64,000 nt of DNA from WHTK01 sp965197795 (GTDB lineage Bacteria; Chloroflexota; Dehalococcoidia; DSTF01; WHTK01). A program made the translations under genes and the position numbers. This document shows, in pieces, positions 16,332-26,510 of the stretch (position 1 is the stretch's first letter; the number at the start of each line of letters is the position of its first letter). The stretch covers positions 1,674,001 through 1,738,000 of the forward strand of contig OZ240228.1 in the NCBI GenBank assembly GCA_965197795.1, in the 5' to 3' direction. The notes under the pieces are model-generated. The model was not told where the DNA came from, did no database searches, and saw only the letters and a list, made by a program, of their open reading frames with translations.

Positions 16332-16775
16332 ATGAAGACTGAAGATGAGCTGGTCCGTGAAGCCGAGAGTGTCAAGGACACCGGCAAGGAGTTGGTTGGC
16401 CTGACTCGTGTAAGGGCTCGCGTCGCCAAAGACCCGAAGATGGTCCGGACCGTGCGAATGTCCGACACCGAGTACAAGATCGTTTCAGACGCGGCCAAGG
16501 CGCGGGGCACGGATGTCGGTGACTTTCTCCGGACCGCGGCTCTGGCAGCCGCCCGCGGCGAGCAAAGCCTCGACGTCGAGTTGATCGCCAAGTCCTGGGG
16601 AGAAACCCAGGTCGCTCTCAGCAGCTTTGTCGAAAAGCTCACCGAAGCTGGCGTGGAGAAAGCCGAACTCCCTGGCACCTTCACTCATCGGCAGAACGCG
16701 ACTCTCCCGAATAAGGGGAACGCTGATTCGTCGGATTTCGGCAGGACTGATATAATCCCAAGGGCGGCACTATGA
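16332..16775 (+). CDS. ribbon-helix-helix antitoxin-type protein
   Basis: A 147-residue protein from ATG 16332, 11 bases after the toxin stop. The RHH segment is MVRTVRMSDTEYKIVSDAAK followed by ARGTDVGDFLRTAALAAARG, in the middle of the protein. The N-terminal acidic helix and the C-terminal helix VELIAKSWGETQVALSSFVEKL flank it. It would neutralise the BrnT-like toxin and repress the palindromic promoter. It is longer than classical BrnA. Last residues after LPGTF may be junction sequence. Confidence 0.6.
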   Translation: MKTEDELVREAESVKDTGKELVGLTRVRARVAKDPKMVRTVRMSDTEYKIVSDAAKARGTDVGDFLRTAALAAARGEQSLDVELIAKSWGETQVALSSFVEKLTEAGVEKAELPGTFTHRQNATLPNKGNADSSDFGRTDIIPRAAL

Positions 16776-16827
16776 ACCTCGCATGCCTCCCCGAGGGCGG
16801 GGGCTAAGGCAGCGTAGACCCAGATGG

Positions 16828-17022
16828 TCACGACGCGGGCTCTGGGGGCGGGCCGGTCATGAGTCGGTAGCCAACGACCATGAAGCCGTTGACAACACCA
16901 ATGATGGCAAGCTGCTGCGGCTCACTCACCGACATCCCAAACGAGGTCGCCGCTACCAGGCAGGCGTTCACCAACGCGGCGATCTCAAGCCTGCTCACAA
17001 TGATCCTTGAGAGCCAGATCAT
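16828..17022 (-). CDS. small membrane protein (holin-like candidate)
   Basis: A 64-residue protein from ATG 17022, preceded by AAGGAG. There are two hydrophobic stretches: IVSRLEIAALVNACLVAATSFG and QQLAIIGVVNGFMVVGYRLM. Such double-helix small proteins occur in phage lysis regions, but no family is recognised. Confidence 0.4.
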   Translation of the reverse strand: MIWLSRIIVSRLEIAALVNACLVAATSFGMSVSEPQQLAIIGVVNGFMVVGYRLMTGPPPEPAS

Positions 17023-17135
17023 GTCTTCCGTCTCCTTACGTGCTCCTGCCCTGCCCGCCGCCCGGCGGGGCACCGGCTTGTCTACAACTCTGGCTTCGAG
17101 CCTGTCGACTCGGCCATCTCCCAGAGGGCGTACCT

Positions 17136-17711
17136 GTGGTTGCGGTGCAGCTTCGTCGGGTCTTTGCTTTCAAAGATGGCTTCAGCAGCCGGTTCAACAG
17201 CATACTAACCGTCGCCTTCGGCGCCGCCCTGGCAGCGGCTCTATGGTTCGGCCTGCGCTGGATATTCCTGGCGGCTGACTGGACCCTAATCAGCACCTTG
17301 GGCGGTCGATTTATTATCGGCCAGTACAACGCCGAGTCCGCCTGCCCTGGCTCCAACTGCTTTTGGAGACCGCAGGCCGTCTTGCTGCTGTTTACGGTCC
17401 TGATGGGGATGGCATGGGGAATCACCGGCCGCGGCGTCATGAAACAAGTCGCAATCGCAACCGCCGCCGCCGCCGCGGCCTTCACCTTCTTGCCGTATAG
17501 CCTGGATCGGATGGGGCTGGACGTGCGCCTGCTTCTGGTAGCTAATCTGCCCGCGCTGGCGGTGGGATGGGGTTTGGCCCGCTACACGCCACTGGGCACG
17601 GCCCGCCGGACCGCCATCTTAGGCGGCAGCGCTTTTCTGCTGGCGCTGACGCACCAGGGCGACGAGAGATGCCTTCTCTCCCGGGTTCATGCGAGCGTGC
17701 CTCGGCCTTAG
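17136..17711 (+). pseudogene. amino-acid ABC transporter permease (AapM-like), N-terminal part
   Basis: Hydrophobic helices SSRFNSILTVAFGAALAAALWF, RPQAVLLLFTVLMGMAWGI, VAIATAAAAAAFTFLPYSLD and LLLVANLPALAVGWGLARYT, with the periplasmic segment CPGSNCFWRP, match the N-terminal region of polar-amino-acid ABC permeases of the AapM type. The EAA-loop permease core is missing because the sequence runs into an IS3 remnant near 17660-17700. The start is uncertain (GTG 17136 or 17145). Confidence 0.5.
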
Positions 17712-18094
17712 CGGAACTCGGGGATGGCGGTTTTTTTGAGGACCAGCACCTCCAGCGACGGCTCTGCCACCAGCTGCTGCAGGCGCTCGTTGTCGCGCTT
17801 GAGGCTCGCCACCTCCAGCTGCGTGGCGTCGCGCACCGTCTCGGCTGCAAGCCTCGTCTTGCCAGCCTCCATGAACTCCTTGAGCCAGGCGTAGTAGACG
17901 TTGGGGTTGATGCCCTCCCGGCGGCAGAGGTCTGACACCCTGGTCTCGCGCCGGAAGCCCTCCAGCACGACGCGGACCTTCTCCTCCGCCGTGAACTTGC
18001 GCCGAGTCGTCCGACGCACTTGCTGGATGAATTGCCGCGTCTCGTCCTCGACCGGCATCGCCTCAGCGGCTGGAATCCTGCCCATCCTCGGCAT
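17708..18094 (-). mobile_element. IS3-family transposase OrfA remnant
   Basis: A ~128-residue OrfA from ATG 18094: HTH region RRKFTAEEKVRVVLEGFRRE, VSDLCRREGINPNVYYAWLKEF, then a leucine-zipper-like segment. The C-terminus is cut (…VLVLKKTAIPEFR) and no OrfB follows; instead the element abuts the truncated ABC permease. It cannot transpose by itself. Confidence 0.8.
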
Positions 18095-18211
18095 GTCTCG
18101 CTCCTTCTGCCGGCGGTAACCTACCGCCACTACAGGAGCCAGAGCAACCTCAGTCATCCATTAACAATTGCTAACTCTGTGTCCGGATTTCGCTGACGGG
18201 GAACAGGAGGG

Positions 18212-18245
18212 GGCCCAGACTCCGAAGATCGACAGTCGGCCTGTC
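18212..18245. repeat. 34-bp dispersed repeat, copy 1
   Basis: GGCCCAGACTCCGAAGATCG followed by ACAGTCGGCCTGTC. It recurs at 32555-32588 with one mismatch. It lies in the 18171-18480 gap, which otherwise shows no gene. Confidence 0.7.
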
Positions 18246-18485
18246 GGTCGAATGCGCTGGACACATCGCCCAGCTACTCGGCGCCGGAGGCTTGTAGGAG
18301 GAGTAGGGGTGAGTGATGATGTAGAGTAGGGTAGCTCTCAGTCTCATTCTATGTACATCATCCGCAGCGCTGAACGTCCCTTCTGCATATCGGGGAAAAC
18401 GCTTACGACTGCTTCGCTGAATACCCGAACCTGTGTTGGATGGCACTCGATGCGATAGGATGTAAGTCATACTGGAGGCTTAGAT

Positions 18486-19034
18486 TTGACTCAGCAAAAC
18501 TACAAACCCTTCCTCAGCGACATCGAAGAGCTGCGCCGGCGCGCACGGGAAGACATGAGTAAAGGCGCCGTCACATCGACGTATGGACGGGACTTGCCTC
18601 AGGCAATCCATATCCTCAATCAAGTACTGGCCTCCGAGATCGTCTGTGTCCTGCGCTACAAGCGGCACTTCTTCATGGCGCAGGGCATCCAGGCGGAGCC
18701 GATTGCCCAGGAGTTTCTTCAGCACGCCAACGATGAGCAGCTACACGCCGACCAGGTGGCGTTGCGCATCACTCAGCTCGGCGGCGAACCAAACTTTGAC
18801 CCGAATGGCCTGCTCACCCGTAGCATCGCCGAGTACAAGGCCGGCAACACACTGATCGAAATGATCAAAGAGGACCTCGTGGCAGAACGGGTCGTGGTCA
18901 TGTGGTATGCCGAGATCAGTCGCTGGTTCGGCGACGCCGACATTACGACCCGACGCTTGATGGAAGAGCTCCTCGCCAAAGAGGAGGAGCACGCCAACGA
19001 TCTCGCCGACCTGCTGGCGGAGATGGATGGATAG
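18486..19034 (+). CDS. bacterioferritin-like ferritin
   Basis: A 182-residue four-helix-bundle protein starting at TTG 18486 with GGAGG 7 bases upstream. Ferroxidase-type ligands are spread as in bacterioferritin: ILNQVLASEIVCVLRYKRHFF (Glu), FLQHANDEQLHADQVALRI (Glu…His), DLVAERVVVMWYAEISRW (Glu) and LLAKEEEHANDLADLL (Glu…His). It would oxidise and store iron or protect DNA from iron-driven damage. It is intact in a region full of broken genes, suggesting real selection. Confidence 0.85.
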   Translation: MTQQNYKPFLSDIEELRRRAREDMSKGAVTSTYGRDLPQAIHILNQVLASEIVCVLRYKRHFFMAQGIQAEPIAQEFLQHANDEQLHADQVALRITQLGGEPNFDPNGLLTRSIAEYKAGNTLIEMIKEDLVAERVVVMWYAEISRWFGDADITTRRLMEELLAKEEEHANDLADLLAEMDG

Positions 19035-19128
19035 ATGGATAGCGCACAAGGCGTAATCGAACTACAGGATTCGCGCTGGCTCGCGATGATCTAGAAGCCG
19101 CCACGCGTACTACCTGGCATAACCTAGA

Positions 19129-19335
19129 TCACCGCAACCCTGTGCTTACTAGAGGCAGCGGCTCGACACTAGGCCGATCGCCACACTGGAAACACCCCGC
19201 CTCGTCATCGTCGAGAGGATGATAGATGACCTGGCCACCACAGCGCGGGCATGCCTCGGCACCTCGCCGAGGCCACGCCGCGACTGATGCTCTCTCCCGC
19301 CTAGCCGGCTGGCGTTGCCGATCACCTTCTGGCAT
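19129..19335 (-). CDS. possible small zinc-ribbon protein
   Basis: A 68-residue frame whose C-terminal half has CPRCGG…GCFQCG, two CxxC knuckles 17 residues apart. The N-terminal half is Arg-rich and may not be translated. It could be a fragment of a larger transcription-factor-like protein. The region 19035-19530 holds nothing else convincing. Confidence 0.35.
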   Translation of the reverse strand: MPEGDRQRQPARRERASVAAWPRRGAEACPRCGGQVIYHPLDDDEAGCFQCGDRPSVEPLPLVSTGLR

Positions 19336-19600
19336 CTACGCGAAGTCCTGAGCCTGCTGGTCGAGCGCAAGATTTCGCCTTAGTCAAACTGACTCACCAC
19401 CCCGTGACAACACAATTTCTATCCTAAACGGTATACCTTTACTCACCACTGGACGAACATCGGCATCTATGTTCAATGGCGGCCAAGTCGCATACGTGCC
19501 ATTCGAGCTAACCCTGGCCCTGAGCGCTTAGCCCGAGAGAGCAATGACAGATGGCACGCCAGGCTGCCGGGCGCCTGTTTCTTGCTCGCCTTGATTTGTT

Positions 19601-19618
19601 GGGGGGGGGGGGGGGGGG
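19601..19618 (+). repeat. homopolymer of 18 G
   Basis: An uninterrupted run of 18 G preceded by TTGTT and followed by CAG, in a non-coding stretch beside a degraded IS3 element. Such a tract would be very unstable by slippage. It may also mark an assembly gap or sequencing artefact. Confidence 0.8.
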
Positions 19619-19743
19619 CAGATTGCGGGTGACAGCCTCAGGGTCAGACCCTTGACAGACGTCGGACCAACAACCTTGACGGTCGTGTAGAGGACGATTG
19701 TCGGCGCTGGCGCCGGACAATCGTCCTTACGTTGGCCTCCCCA

Positions 19744-20213
19744 GGCTGCCTCTAACCGGCGATAGCCAAAGCGCCGCCGCTCCGCTGCCAGGGAGCAGAG
19801 CCGCTCCCGTAGCTCCGGCGTGTCGTCTCCGACCCGCCGGTAGCGTGCGACCGATCGCTGAATGCCTATCAGCCTGCAGGCGCGACGCTCGCTGAAGCCC
19901 CACCGCTCCTGGACATGGTGCACGGCTTCGCGTCGGCCAGCAGGCCTCAGGCATTTTTTCGGAGCAGCTCCCTCAGAACGTGGTTGTCGAGGGTCGCCTC
20001 CGCCAGCAGTTGCTTCAGCTTGCGGTTCTCCTCATCCAGCTGGCGCAGCCGCCGTGCCTCACTCACGCCCATCCCGCCCAATCGCGCCTTCCAGTTGTAG
20101 AAGGTCGCGGGTGAGATCCCATGGCGACGGCACAGATCGCCCGTTGAAGCTCCTGCGTCTGCCTCTCGCAGCACCCCGATGATCTGCTCGTCCGTAAACC
20201 TGCTTCCACGCAT
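19744..20213 (-). mobile_element. IS3-family element remnant: OrfA complete, OrfB N-terminus only
   Basis: OrfA (20213 to 19947, 88 residues) starts MRGSRFTDEQIIGVLREADA and carries the HTH CRRHGISPATFYNWKARLGG and a leucine zipper, ending VLRELLRKNA. A run of six A followed by T lies at the end of OrfA, a typical -1 slippage site. The overlapping frame gives the OrfB start VHHVQERWGFSERRACRLIG…RYRR…RRFGYRRLEA, lost at about 19744, so the DDE catalytic domain is missing. It resembles the IS407/IS2 groups. Confidence 0.8.
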
Positions 20214-20532
20214 GCGGTCCTCCTGCTTTCTCCCGGAAGGACTCCAATTATCAATGGACCGGTTTTCGGGGAGCAGGTCAGCGATGACAAGAGTAATGGT
20301 TAACAACTTCCAGAGGCCCGACGCAATCTCGAACGCCGATGTGGGTAGGGATTTTGAGACAGCGGCGCAAGAGTGGTTCCTTAACGAGGGTGTCCGGCGT
20401 CGTTGGCAAATTGATGCCGCGTACCAGCCTGGTTCGGGCGCAAGCCCTGCATTTACCTCTACCATAAATGATGTCGTGCCAGGGATTTGGGGTAAAATAC
20501 GGTGGCAGAAACTGCGATGTGGAGGCTTCCCT

Positions 20533-20889
20533 ATGGGGACTTTCAAGTGGCCGCTGCGCATCTCCAGCATGGACAGCCAACAGATCCGGGACATCGAGGC
20601 TACGGTGGACACCGGCGCGTCGTTCACCACGCTGCCCTCCGGCCTTCTGCGGGAGCTGGGGATCGAGGCCACGGGCAAGCGCGGGTTCCTGCTGGCGGAT
20701 GGGCGGCGGGTCGATATGGACTACGGGGAGGCCCGTGCAACCATCAACGGCGAGAGTGTGACGACCATCGTGGTCTTCGGGGAGGACGAGGCCCCTCCGC
20801 TGCTGGGGGCATACACCCTGGAGGGCCTGGCCCTGGCGGTGGACCCGGAGGCTCAGCGGCTGGTCCCCACAAGCATGATCCTGTACTAG
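20533..20889 (+). CDS. retropepsin-like aspartyl protease (clan AA)
   Basis: A 118-residue protein from ATG 20533, preceded at ten bases by GGAGG. The active-site motif ATVDTGASFTTLPSGLLREL is a classical D-T-G-A/S retropepsin loop, with LLGAYTLEGLALAVDPEAQRLV as the C-terminal hydrophobic Gly motif. It is a single-lobe protease that would act as a dimer. Bacterial members are common and mostly of unknown substrate. The coding sequence is complete though surrounded by IS debris. Confidence 0.8.
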   Translation: MGTFKWPLRISSMDSQQIRDIEATVDTGASFTTLPSGLLRELGIEATGKRGFLLADGRRVDMDYGEARATINGESVTTIVVFGEDEAPPLLGAYTLEGLALAVDPEAQRLVPTSMILY

Positions 20890-21339
20890 GACGGCGCCGC
20901 ACTCGCTACGCGCCGTTCTACCGCACATGAGCCCCATCTCGGTGTGTCGAAGTTTGAGTATGCTTTGAGTGGCTAGATTTGCCGTGCTGATGAGCTGAAT
21001 GTAGCGCGCGGACTCGCTGAGTGGCGTAGGCTCAATCCACCCCGGCCGGCCTTGGGGCAGTTTCGTGGGGGCGCTGTTAGATGACCTCAACACGAAGGTT
21101 CTTGATTTTGTCCAGTGTGGTGGAGGCTGAAGGGCATCAGTCGCGTGTGGACTCCCCCGATCCTGCTATCAGACTACTAATAGGCCCTTGCGAACATCAC
21201 CATTGTCGCGAAGCCATGCTGGCACAAAGCCCCGTCCCCAACTCGCTTGTTTGAGAAACCTTCCGCAACCGGGAGAAGAGGGGATGGGTGACTGGGGATT
21301 CCTCCTCTCATTCTGCTGACTTTATTCAAGAACCGGTTC
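20890..21339. other. no gene seen
   Basis: This 450-base stretch between the protease and the broken nuclease holds no coding region, repeat or strong hairpin that I can support. Confidence 0.5.
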
Positions 21340-21969
21340 TCATGCTAGGACTATGCGGAAGTGGCTCCCCTCAGCGGACCGCTTACCAGCAGCATCGCAA
21401 CGGGTGACCGTTTTTCTGTGTTCAGGGAACTTCAATGGGAGCCAGATGTACGACCCGTCATTGTTACACATCCATCTGGGCCATTCGCTGGCTCTTAGCT
21501 GCTTTGGAGGACGTGGCGACATCAGACAAAAATGCGGGACGACCCCCGGATGGCGGTCGCCTTCAGAACCAAAGATCTGCCTTAGCCGAGACGCTTTCGA
21601 CTGCATCTGTGCATTCGTCCATCCAGTAGCTCCCTTGGCTTCGATCAACACCACGTGCCAATCCCCGCTGCCTTCAAATGCCACCAGCAGGTCGGTATCT
21701 TCCTGGTTGCCTTTGATTACCTGTTGCAGTGGGTTGTCAAAGATTCTGTCCTCATCGCCGCACTCGTAGGCGTATAGCGCAGCAGTCAGCCAAGCCAGAT
21801 GGTAATCCATTGCCGTGAACGCATCGTGAGGTACATCGATATTGATGGCCTTGCCTTACTCTCTTCTGAAATCCTCATTTAGCTGGAACTCGCCCACGGC
21901 TTGGCTGACAAGGAAGAAGCGCTCTTTCCGATTAAAGGACTCTAGTAGTTCGATCAGACCAGCTATCAC
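21340..21969 (-). pseudogene. PD-(D/E)XK-type nuclease-like protein with an in-frame TAA
   Basis: Reading from GTG 21969 (GGAGG upstream) gives VIAGLIELLESFNRKERFFL…LNEDFRRE, then TAA (21856-21858). The same frame continues GKAINIDVPHDAFTAMDYHL…DTDLLVAFEGSGDWHVVLIEAKGATGW to 21340. The D…IEAKG pattern is a PD-(D/E)XK nuclease core. The total of ~209 residues is coherent apart from the single stop codon. An internal start at 21810 would leave 156 residues containing the nuclease core, so a shortened product is possible. Possibly a restriction or defence enzyme. Confidence 0.6.
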
Positions 21970-22249
21970 TACATACCTCCATTGAGATCATTTATTGACC
22001 TGAGTAGCTCCACGACTACCAACTTCTCCCGTTTCCCGGTGACTACGTGGCGGTGCATCAACTCTCTACCAACTCCCAATTATTCGCGGCCAGCCAACAA
22101 CCTGATGACGAGGCACTTGCCAACCTTGAGCGATTCAGCTGGCTGCACCGCCTTCGGGGCCCTGCTTTACTTGTAAGTTGGCGAACGGCGCCTTCGAAGG
22201 TCGCTGGAATGAAACTCCTGGGTTCGAACCTTGCGAATACCTCTACTTT

Positions 22250-23765
22250 TCAATTTGTATTGGCCTCTACTCCACTTGCCTCCGCCACTAGCGCGTCATA
22301 CACCCGCACCATAGCCTCCGTGTCCCGCTTGCAGTAGGACAGAAGTGATCCCCTGATCCTAATGCGCTCATCATCTGGGGTGTCGGGTGCGATGCTGCGC
22401 GAAAAGGCTGCCGCCGCAGCCCTGCCCTCAACTATCTCAAGGTCCCCATAGCTCAGGTCGGGAGCCACCGCTGGAAGCACCGCCTTAATGGAGAAGCTGC
22501 CGTGCATCTCTGGGTGGTAGTAATACCCTCTGACTAATCTGTGCAGGTCGACTATGCGGTCACATAGCTCCAACAGGCGGTCCTCATACTGTGGGAAAGC
22601 CAGGGCGAGACCCCTTAGTACCGTTCGCTCATAGTTGGAGTAGGCGACTATCGTGCCCTGGTCTGGGACAGCTTGCAGCAGGCTGGCTATCAACTCCTGC
22701 CGGGGGTCGCCGGCGCCCTCCGCTAGGAACCCTTGATGTCTCAAGCAGCCGTCCGACTCTCTCACATGCAGCGACCACTGGAAAGGCACTATCTGGAAAG
22801 GACGTGTCCCGACGTAGACCGGGATGGGTAGGTTGAGCGCTTCGAAGTCGAGGAAGCTCGCAGGGGAAACGATTTCTCCCAACCTGCCTCTGAGTCCCTC
22901 GTCTATAAAGGGCTTTCCCGTGACCGCGCTCTCGCGGACGCGACGCTGCAACCATGAAAGACCGGAGGAGTCGGGCGGTATCTCAGCCACCACTCTTATT
23001 CCGGAGGCCCGCAGTCGCTCTTCAGCCCAAGGCATCAGGCCCGGCAACTCCCCGACTGGGTGTGCCGGCTCGTCCCGGTGACAATGTCCGAAGAAAGGGC
23101 AAACATATGGCCGGACGCAATGCCTGCCCGTCTCAATATTCAGCGTGTCGGCTCGGCGTAACGCCTCCCACATCTGAAACAATTCATCGGGCATCGCCTC
23201 AGCAGCGTACTCCCTGACCTCGTCGGTCACGTCCCTCAGGGAGAACAGCTGCGTCAGATCGTGATCTCCACCACAATACACGTACGCGGTATTGAGGTGC
23301 ATCAGGTAGGCTCTTCCGACCGGAATTCCGCATCCCTCCACGACATGCATCTGGATGGCGACATCCGGGATATGCTCGTCCTTGGCAACTGGCAGTGGAC
23401 TTCACTTCAATCAGGTCGAATGCCCTGCCTGAGGTACGCAGGAGCACATCCACCCTAGTTCTGATGTCCGCGAAAGAGAAGGCGGGTTCGTACAATGCCG
23501 GCACAGATGGGTCGCGCAACAGCGCTTGGGTCCTATACTCGGCCTGCGCATGCTCGAAGTACTGCTCCTCGACAAGCGCGCCACCTCGGAACCGCTGGCG
23601 AGCCAGCGCGCCCACGGCGTGCCCGCTGTCGAAGACAGCCTGGTGGGTGGCATCCACCGGATCAGCAAGTTCACGGTGATGGCAATCGAGATAAAGCCGT
23701 TTCAGGCATTGGAGCCCAGCCAGAAACCGTGACTTGGATAGCAGGACAGGCCTGTCAGGAGACAT
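22250..23765 (-). pseudogene. DUF2779 / RecB-like nuclease with Fe-S cysteines, frameshifted
   Basis: N-terminal ~125 residues (start 23765) carry a Cas4/RecB-like nuclease: GLQCLKRLYLDCHH with a cluster Cys, IRTRVDVLLRTSGRAFDLIEVKS with the Asp and ExK catalytic residues. A one-base shift around 23375-23395 moves to the frame starting DEHIPDVAIQMHVVEG, which continues 370 residues. CVRPYVCPFFGHC there supplies three more cluster cysteines, and FLDFEALNLPIPVYVG…FQWSLHV starts the DUF2779 exonuclease-like domain. Combined length ~500 residues matches the family. Confidence 0.75.
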
Positions 23766-24013
23766 GGAGACTCACTTTGTCCTGCAACTGTACAGGTCAA
23801 TCCGCCGCGACCGGACTCCCTGCTTCTTATAGCTCGTGTGTTGGCCTCTCAATGTTCAGGGTCAGGGCGGTCAACCGTCGGTGTCGGGCCCGCCGGGCTT
23901 CGAGCACCCCGAGTCTATCGGATTGATATCAAGGGATGGTGAGAGGACATATCGCCGATGATAAAGAGGAGCGCCTGCCCCTTCAAGGTCAACACTGATT
24001 TGGGGCGTTCAGG

Positions 24014-25394
24014 ATGAACCTGCGGAGCCACGACTTCGAGGGGCTGGTGAACCTCGAGCGGCTGTACCTGAGGGAGACCGGGCTTAGCTCGCTGCCGGCC
24101 GGGGTGTTCTCTGACCTGCTCAATCTGAAGACACTGGAACTACACAGGAACGAGCTGAACTCGCTGGCCTACGACGAGTTCGAGGCACTGCCGACTCTGA
24201 CGGAACTGCTGGTGGACCCGGAGGACCGCAGAGGGTACCAGGTGGCGGGCGGCGAGGGCGACGTGACCCTGGAGGTTGCGGCGGGGGGCACGACGACGTA
24301 TCAGGTGCGCCTGACGCACAGGCCGGCCTACGTCGAGACGGCAAACCTGCCGACGTTGACGGTGAGTTCGGACACGGCCGGGGTGACCGCGAGCCCGACG
24401 ACGCTGCAGTTCACCAAGGAGAACTGGTTCCGGCGCCAGACGGTGACGGTGTCCGCCACGGCATGGCGGCCGGCGCGACGGCAACGCTGACCCACACGTC
24501 CGTCGCGGTGGCGTATGACCGGCCGATCCCGACGGTGACGGTGCGGGTGCTGGAGAACGCCCCCGGCCGCACGGTCGAGCCGTTGACGGCGACGTGCGAG
24601 GGGGTGCCGGCGCGGCACGACGGCGAGACCGCGTTCACCTTCCGCATCGTGTTCAGCGAGACGGTCTCGGTCACGCCCGAGGCCATGCGCACGCGCGTCC
24701 TGACGGCGGACGGCAGCGCGGTGACCGGCGCCGCCCGCGTCGACGGGGAGAGCGGCGTGTGGTCGATCACGGTCACGCCGGACACCCGCGAGACCATGTC
24801 GATCAATCTGCCACCGGCGGCGGATTGCGAGGCGTATGGCGCGGTCTGCACATCGGACGGGCGAGCCCTGTCCAACGGGACGGCGCACATCGTGATCGGC
24901 CCGGGTCCCGAGACCGGGACGCAGGAGGGCTCCGCCCCCGCCCGCCCCACGGGACTCACCGCCGAGATCTCCCACGACTCGGTGACCCTCACCTGGGACG
25001 ATCCCGGAGACGAAGCATCACCGGCTACCAGGTCCTGCGGCGCGACAAGGCCATCCACGAAGAGGGAACGTTTGAGACCGTCGCCCCCGACACCGCCTCG
25101 GCGGAGACGACCTACACCGACGTTACGGCAGAGCCCGATAAGCAATACGTGTACCGCATCAAGGCCATCAACGCCGATGGGTTGAGCGAGATCTCCAGCT
25201 GGGTACGGGCCTACACACCGGCGGCCCCTGCGCCGGAGCCTACGCCCGAACCTACGCCTGAGCCAGTGAGCGTTTCGGAGGGGGGTCGCTGCCACGTCGG
25301 AATTGCATGGGAGCGAGCGATTTGGGGGCGGGGAAGTTGGTGGTGCTGTGGCATGTGCTCGTGGGCTGGGCCATGTGCTGGCAGCAGAACTTGA
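24014..25394 (+). pseudogene. leucine-rich-repeat / Fn3 surface protein, twice frameshifted
   Basis: The first frame gives two LRR units (FEGLVNLERLYLRETGLSSL, FSDLLNLKTLELHRNELNSL) and the start of an Ig-like region. At about 24465 sense moves to the next frame (RPIPTVTVRVLENAPGRTVE…), which runs to GLTAEISHDSVTLTWDDPGDE. At about 25010 it moves again to SITGYQVLRRDKAIHEEGTF…YVYRIKAINADGLSE, completing a fibronectin type III domain and a Pro-Glu-Thr linker. No signal peptide or wall anchor remains. The domain string indicates an extracellular adhesion-type protein. Confidence 0.65.
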
Positions 25395-25432
25395 CACCTA
25401 CTCTGGAGTAGGGGCTAGGGTCGCAGTCTACC

Positions 25433-25540
25433 TCGACGGAGGATGAGCTTCAAGCGCTGATCGCCGACCACCCCGAGCTACTCGACGGGGAGCAGATCAC
25501 GCCCGGCGATCCAAGGCGCTGGGTACTCGTGACGCTCACC
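25433..25540 (+). pseudogene. N-terminal scrap of a nuclease-like hypothetical protein
   Basis: STEDELQALIADHPELLDGE followed by QITPGDPRRWVLV resembles the start of a widespread PD-(D/E)XK-like hypothetical family. It runs into the 3' end of the broken integrase on the other strand. Confidence 0.35.
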
Positions 25541-25554
25541 CTTCCCCGATCCCT

Positions 25555-26444
25555 CTACAGCTGCATCGCCGGGCTGAAGGTAGTGTGCGCCTTTGCCGCT
25601 TGTTCTGAGTCGTATGTCGCGGAGTAACGACGGACCATCATCGGGCTTGAGTGACCAAGAGGTACTGGACATCGAGCTCGCGGGCATTGACCCGAATCGC
25701 CCAGGTAGCGAAGGTGTGGCGGAAGCGGTGGGGGTTGACCTGTCTCACCCCAGCCCTCAGGCCGTGACGAGTGAACATAACGTTCATATGGTGATTACGA
25801 AGCGGTTGGCCGTCTACGGTCTGGAAGAGGTGGCCTTCGCTCCAGCCGCGAAAGTCGTCCAGGTAGGTTCTGAGGGCAGCGAGGGCTACTTCGCTTATCG
25901 CCGTCCAGCGCTGCTTCCGTCCCTTGCCTTGAAGGACGCGGACACGGCCCTCGTCGAAGAGGACATCGCAAAGCTCAAGCGAGACGAGCTCGCTTGAGCG
26001 CACGCCGGTATCTAGGAGGAAGAGGATCATCGCCCTCATGCGAGAGCCCACCTAGGTCTTGGGATTGCAGGCAGCAAGCAAGGTCGTTACGTCGTCTTTA
26101 GTAAACGGCTGGACGACCTTCTGCTCGCGCCGGACCATCGGCACCCGCATGAAGGGGTTCTCCTCGACGTAGTCCAGGCGTCGGCACCAGGAGAAGAACG
26201 CCTTGACCTCACGCTGGCGGCGGTGCTGAGTACCGGCGCTCACGCCGCGGTCGCGCACCCAGCCCATGAAGAGGTAGACATGCGCAGGCCCGAAGGCCTC
26301 TATATTCTCCGGCAGTCCAAGCTCGCGCACAGCGCGCCGGAACTGGCGCAGCGTCTCGGCGTAGGACTGGACCGTGCGCTCCGTCTTGCCCTCCACCTCG
26401 CAGGCCTTGAGGTAGAGGGGGACGGCCTCTTCGAATCTTTCCAT
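25555..26444 (-). pseudogene. tyrosine recombinase (integrase), module copy A, broken by a stop and a frameshift
   Basis: From ATG 26444 (AAGGAGG upstream) the N-terminal SAM-like domain is TERTVQSYAETLRQFRRAV… It reads into the catalytic domain, but a TAG at 26052-26054 replaces a Tyr codon present in copy B (context ACNPKT-stop-VGSRM). Then LDTGVRSSELVSLELCDV (catalytic Arg), RVLQGKGRKQRWTAI, and HRFRHTFATWAI (HxxR) follow. A missing C in the LLGHSS codon run near 25665 shifts the frame before the SPMMVRRYSA segment with the catalytic Tyr. The repaired C-terminus ends at 25555. About 296 residues when repaired. Confidence 0.85.
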
Positions 26445-26510
26445 GTGCAACCTCCTTAAGTCCGGTGGTCACACATCACTCCCTCTTGTCGGGGATGAAG
26501 TCAAGCTAAA

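Noticed and set aside
21340..21969. Stop-codon reassignment or selenocysteine-like readthrough at the TAA
   Set aside because: Stops in neighbouring broken genes are TAA, TAG and TGA without pattern, and core genes use all three normally, so mutation is simpler.
22200..22235. Possible T arm (GGGTTCGAACC) of a tRNA
   Set aside because: The stem does not pair properly and no other tRNA arms surround it.
24328..25397. Long minus-strand frames over the LRR/Fn3 region
   Set aside because: The plus strand carries recognisable LRR and Fn3 patterns; the minus frames are Arg- and Ser-rich shadows.
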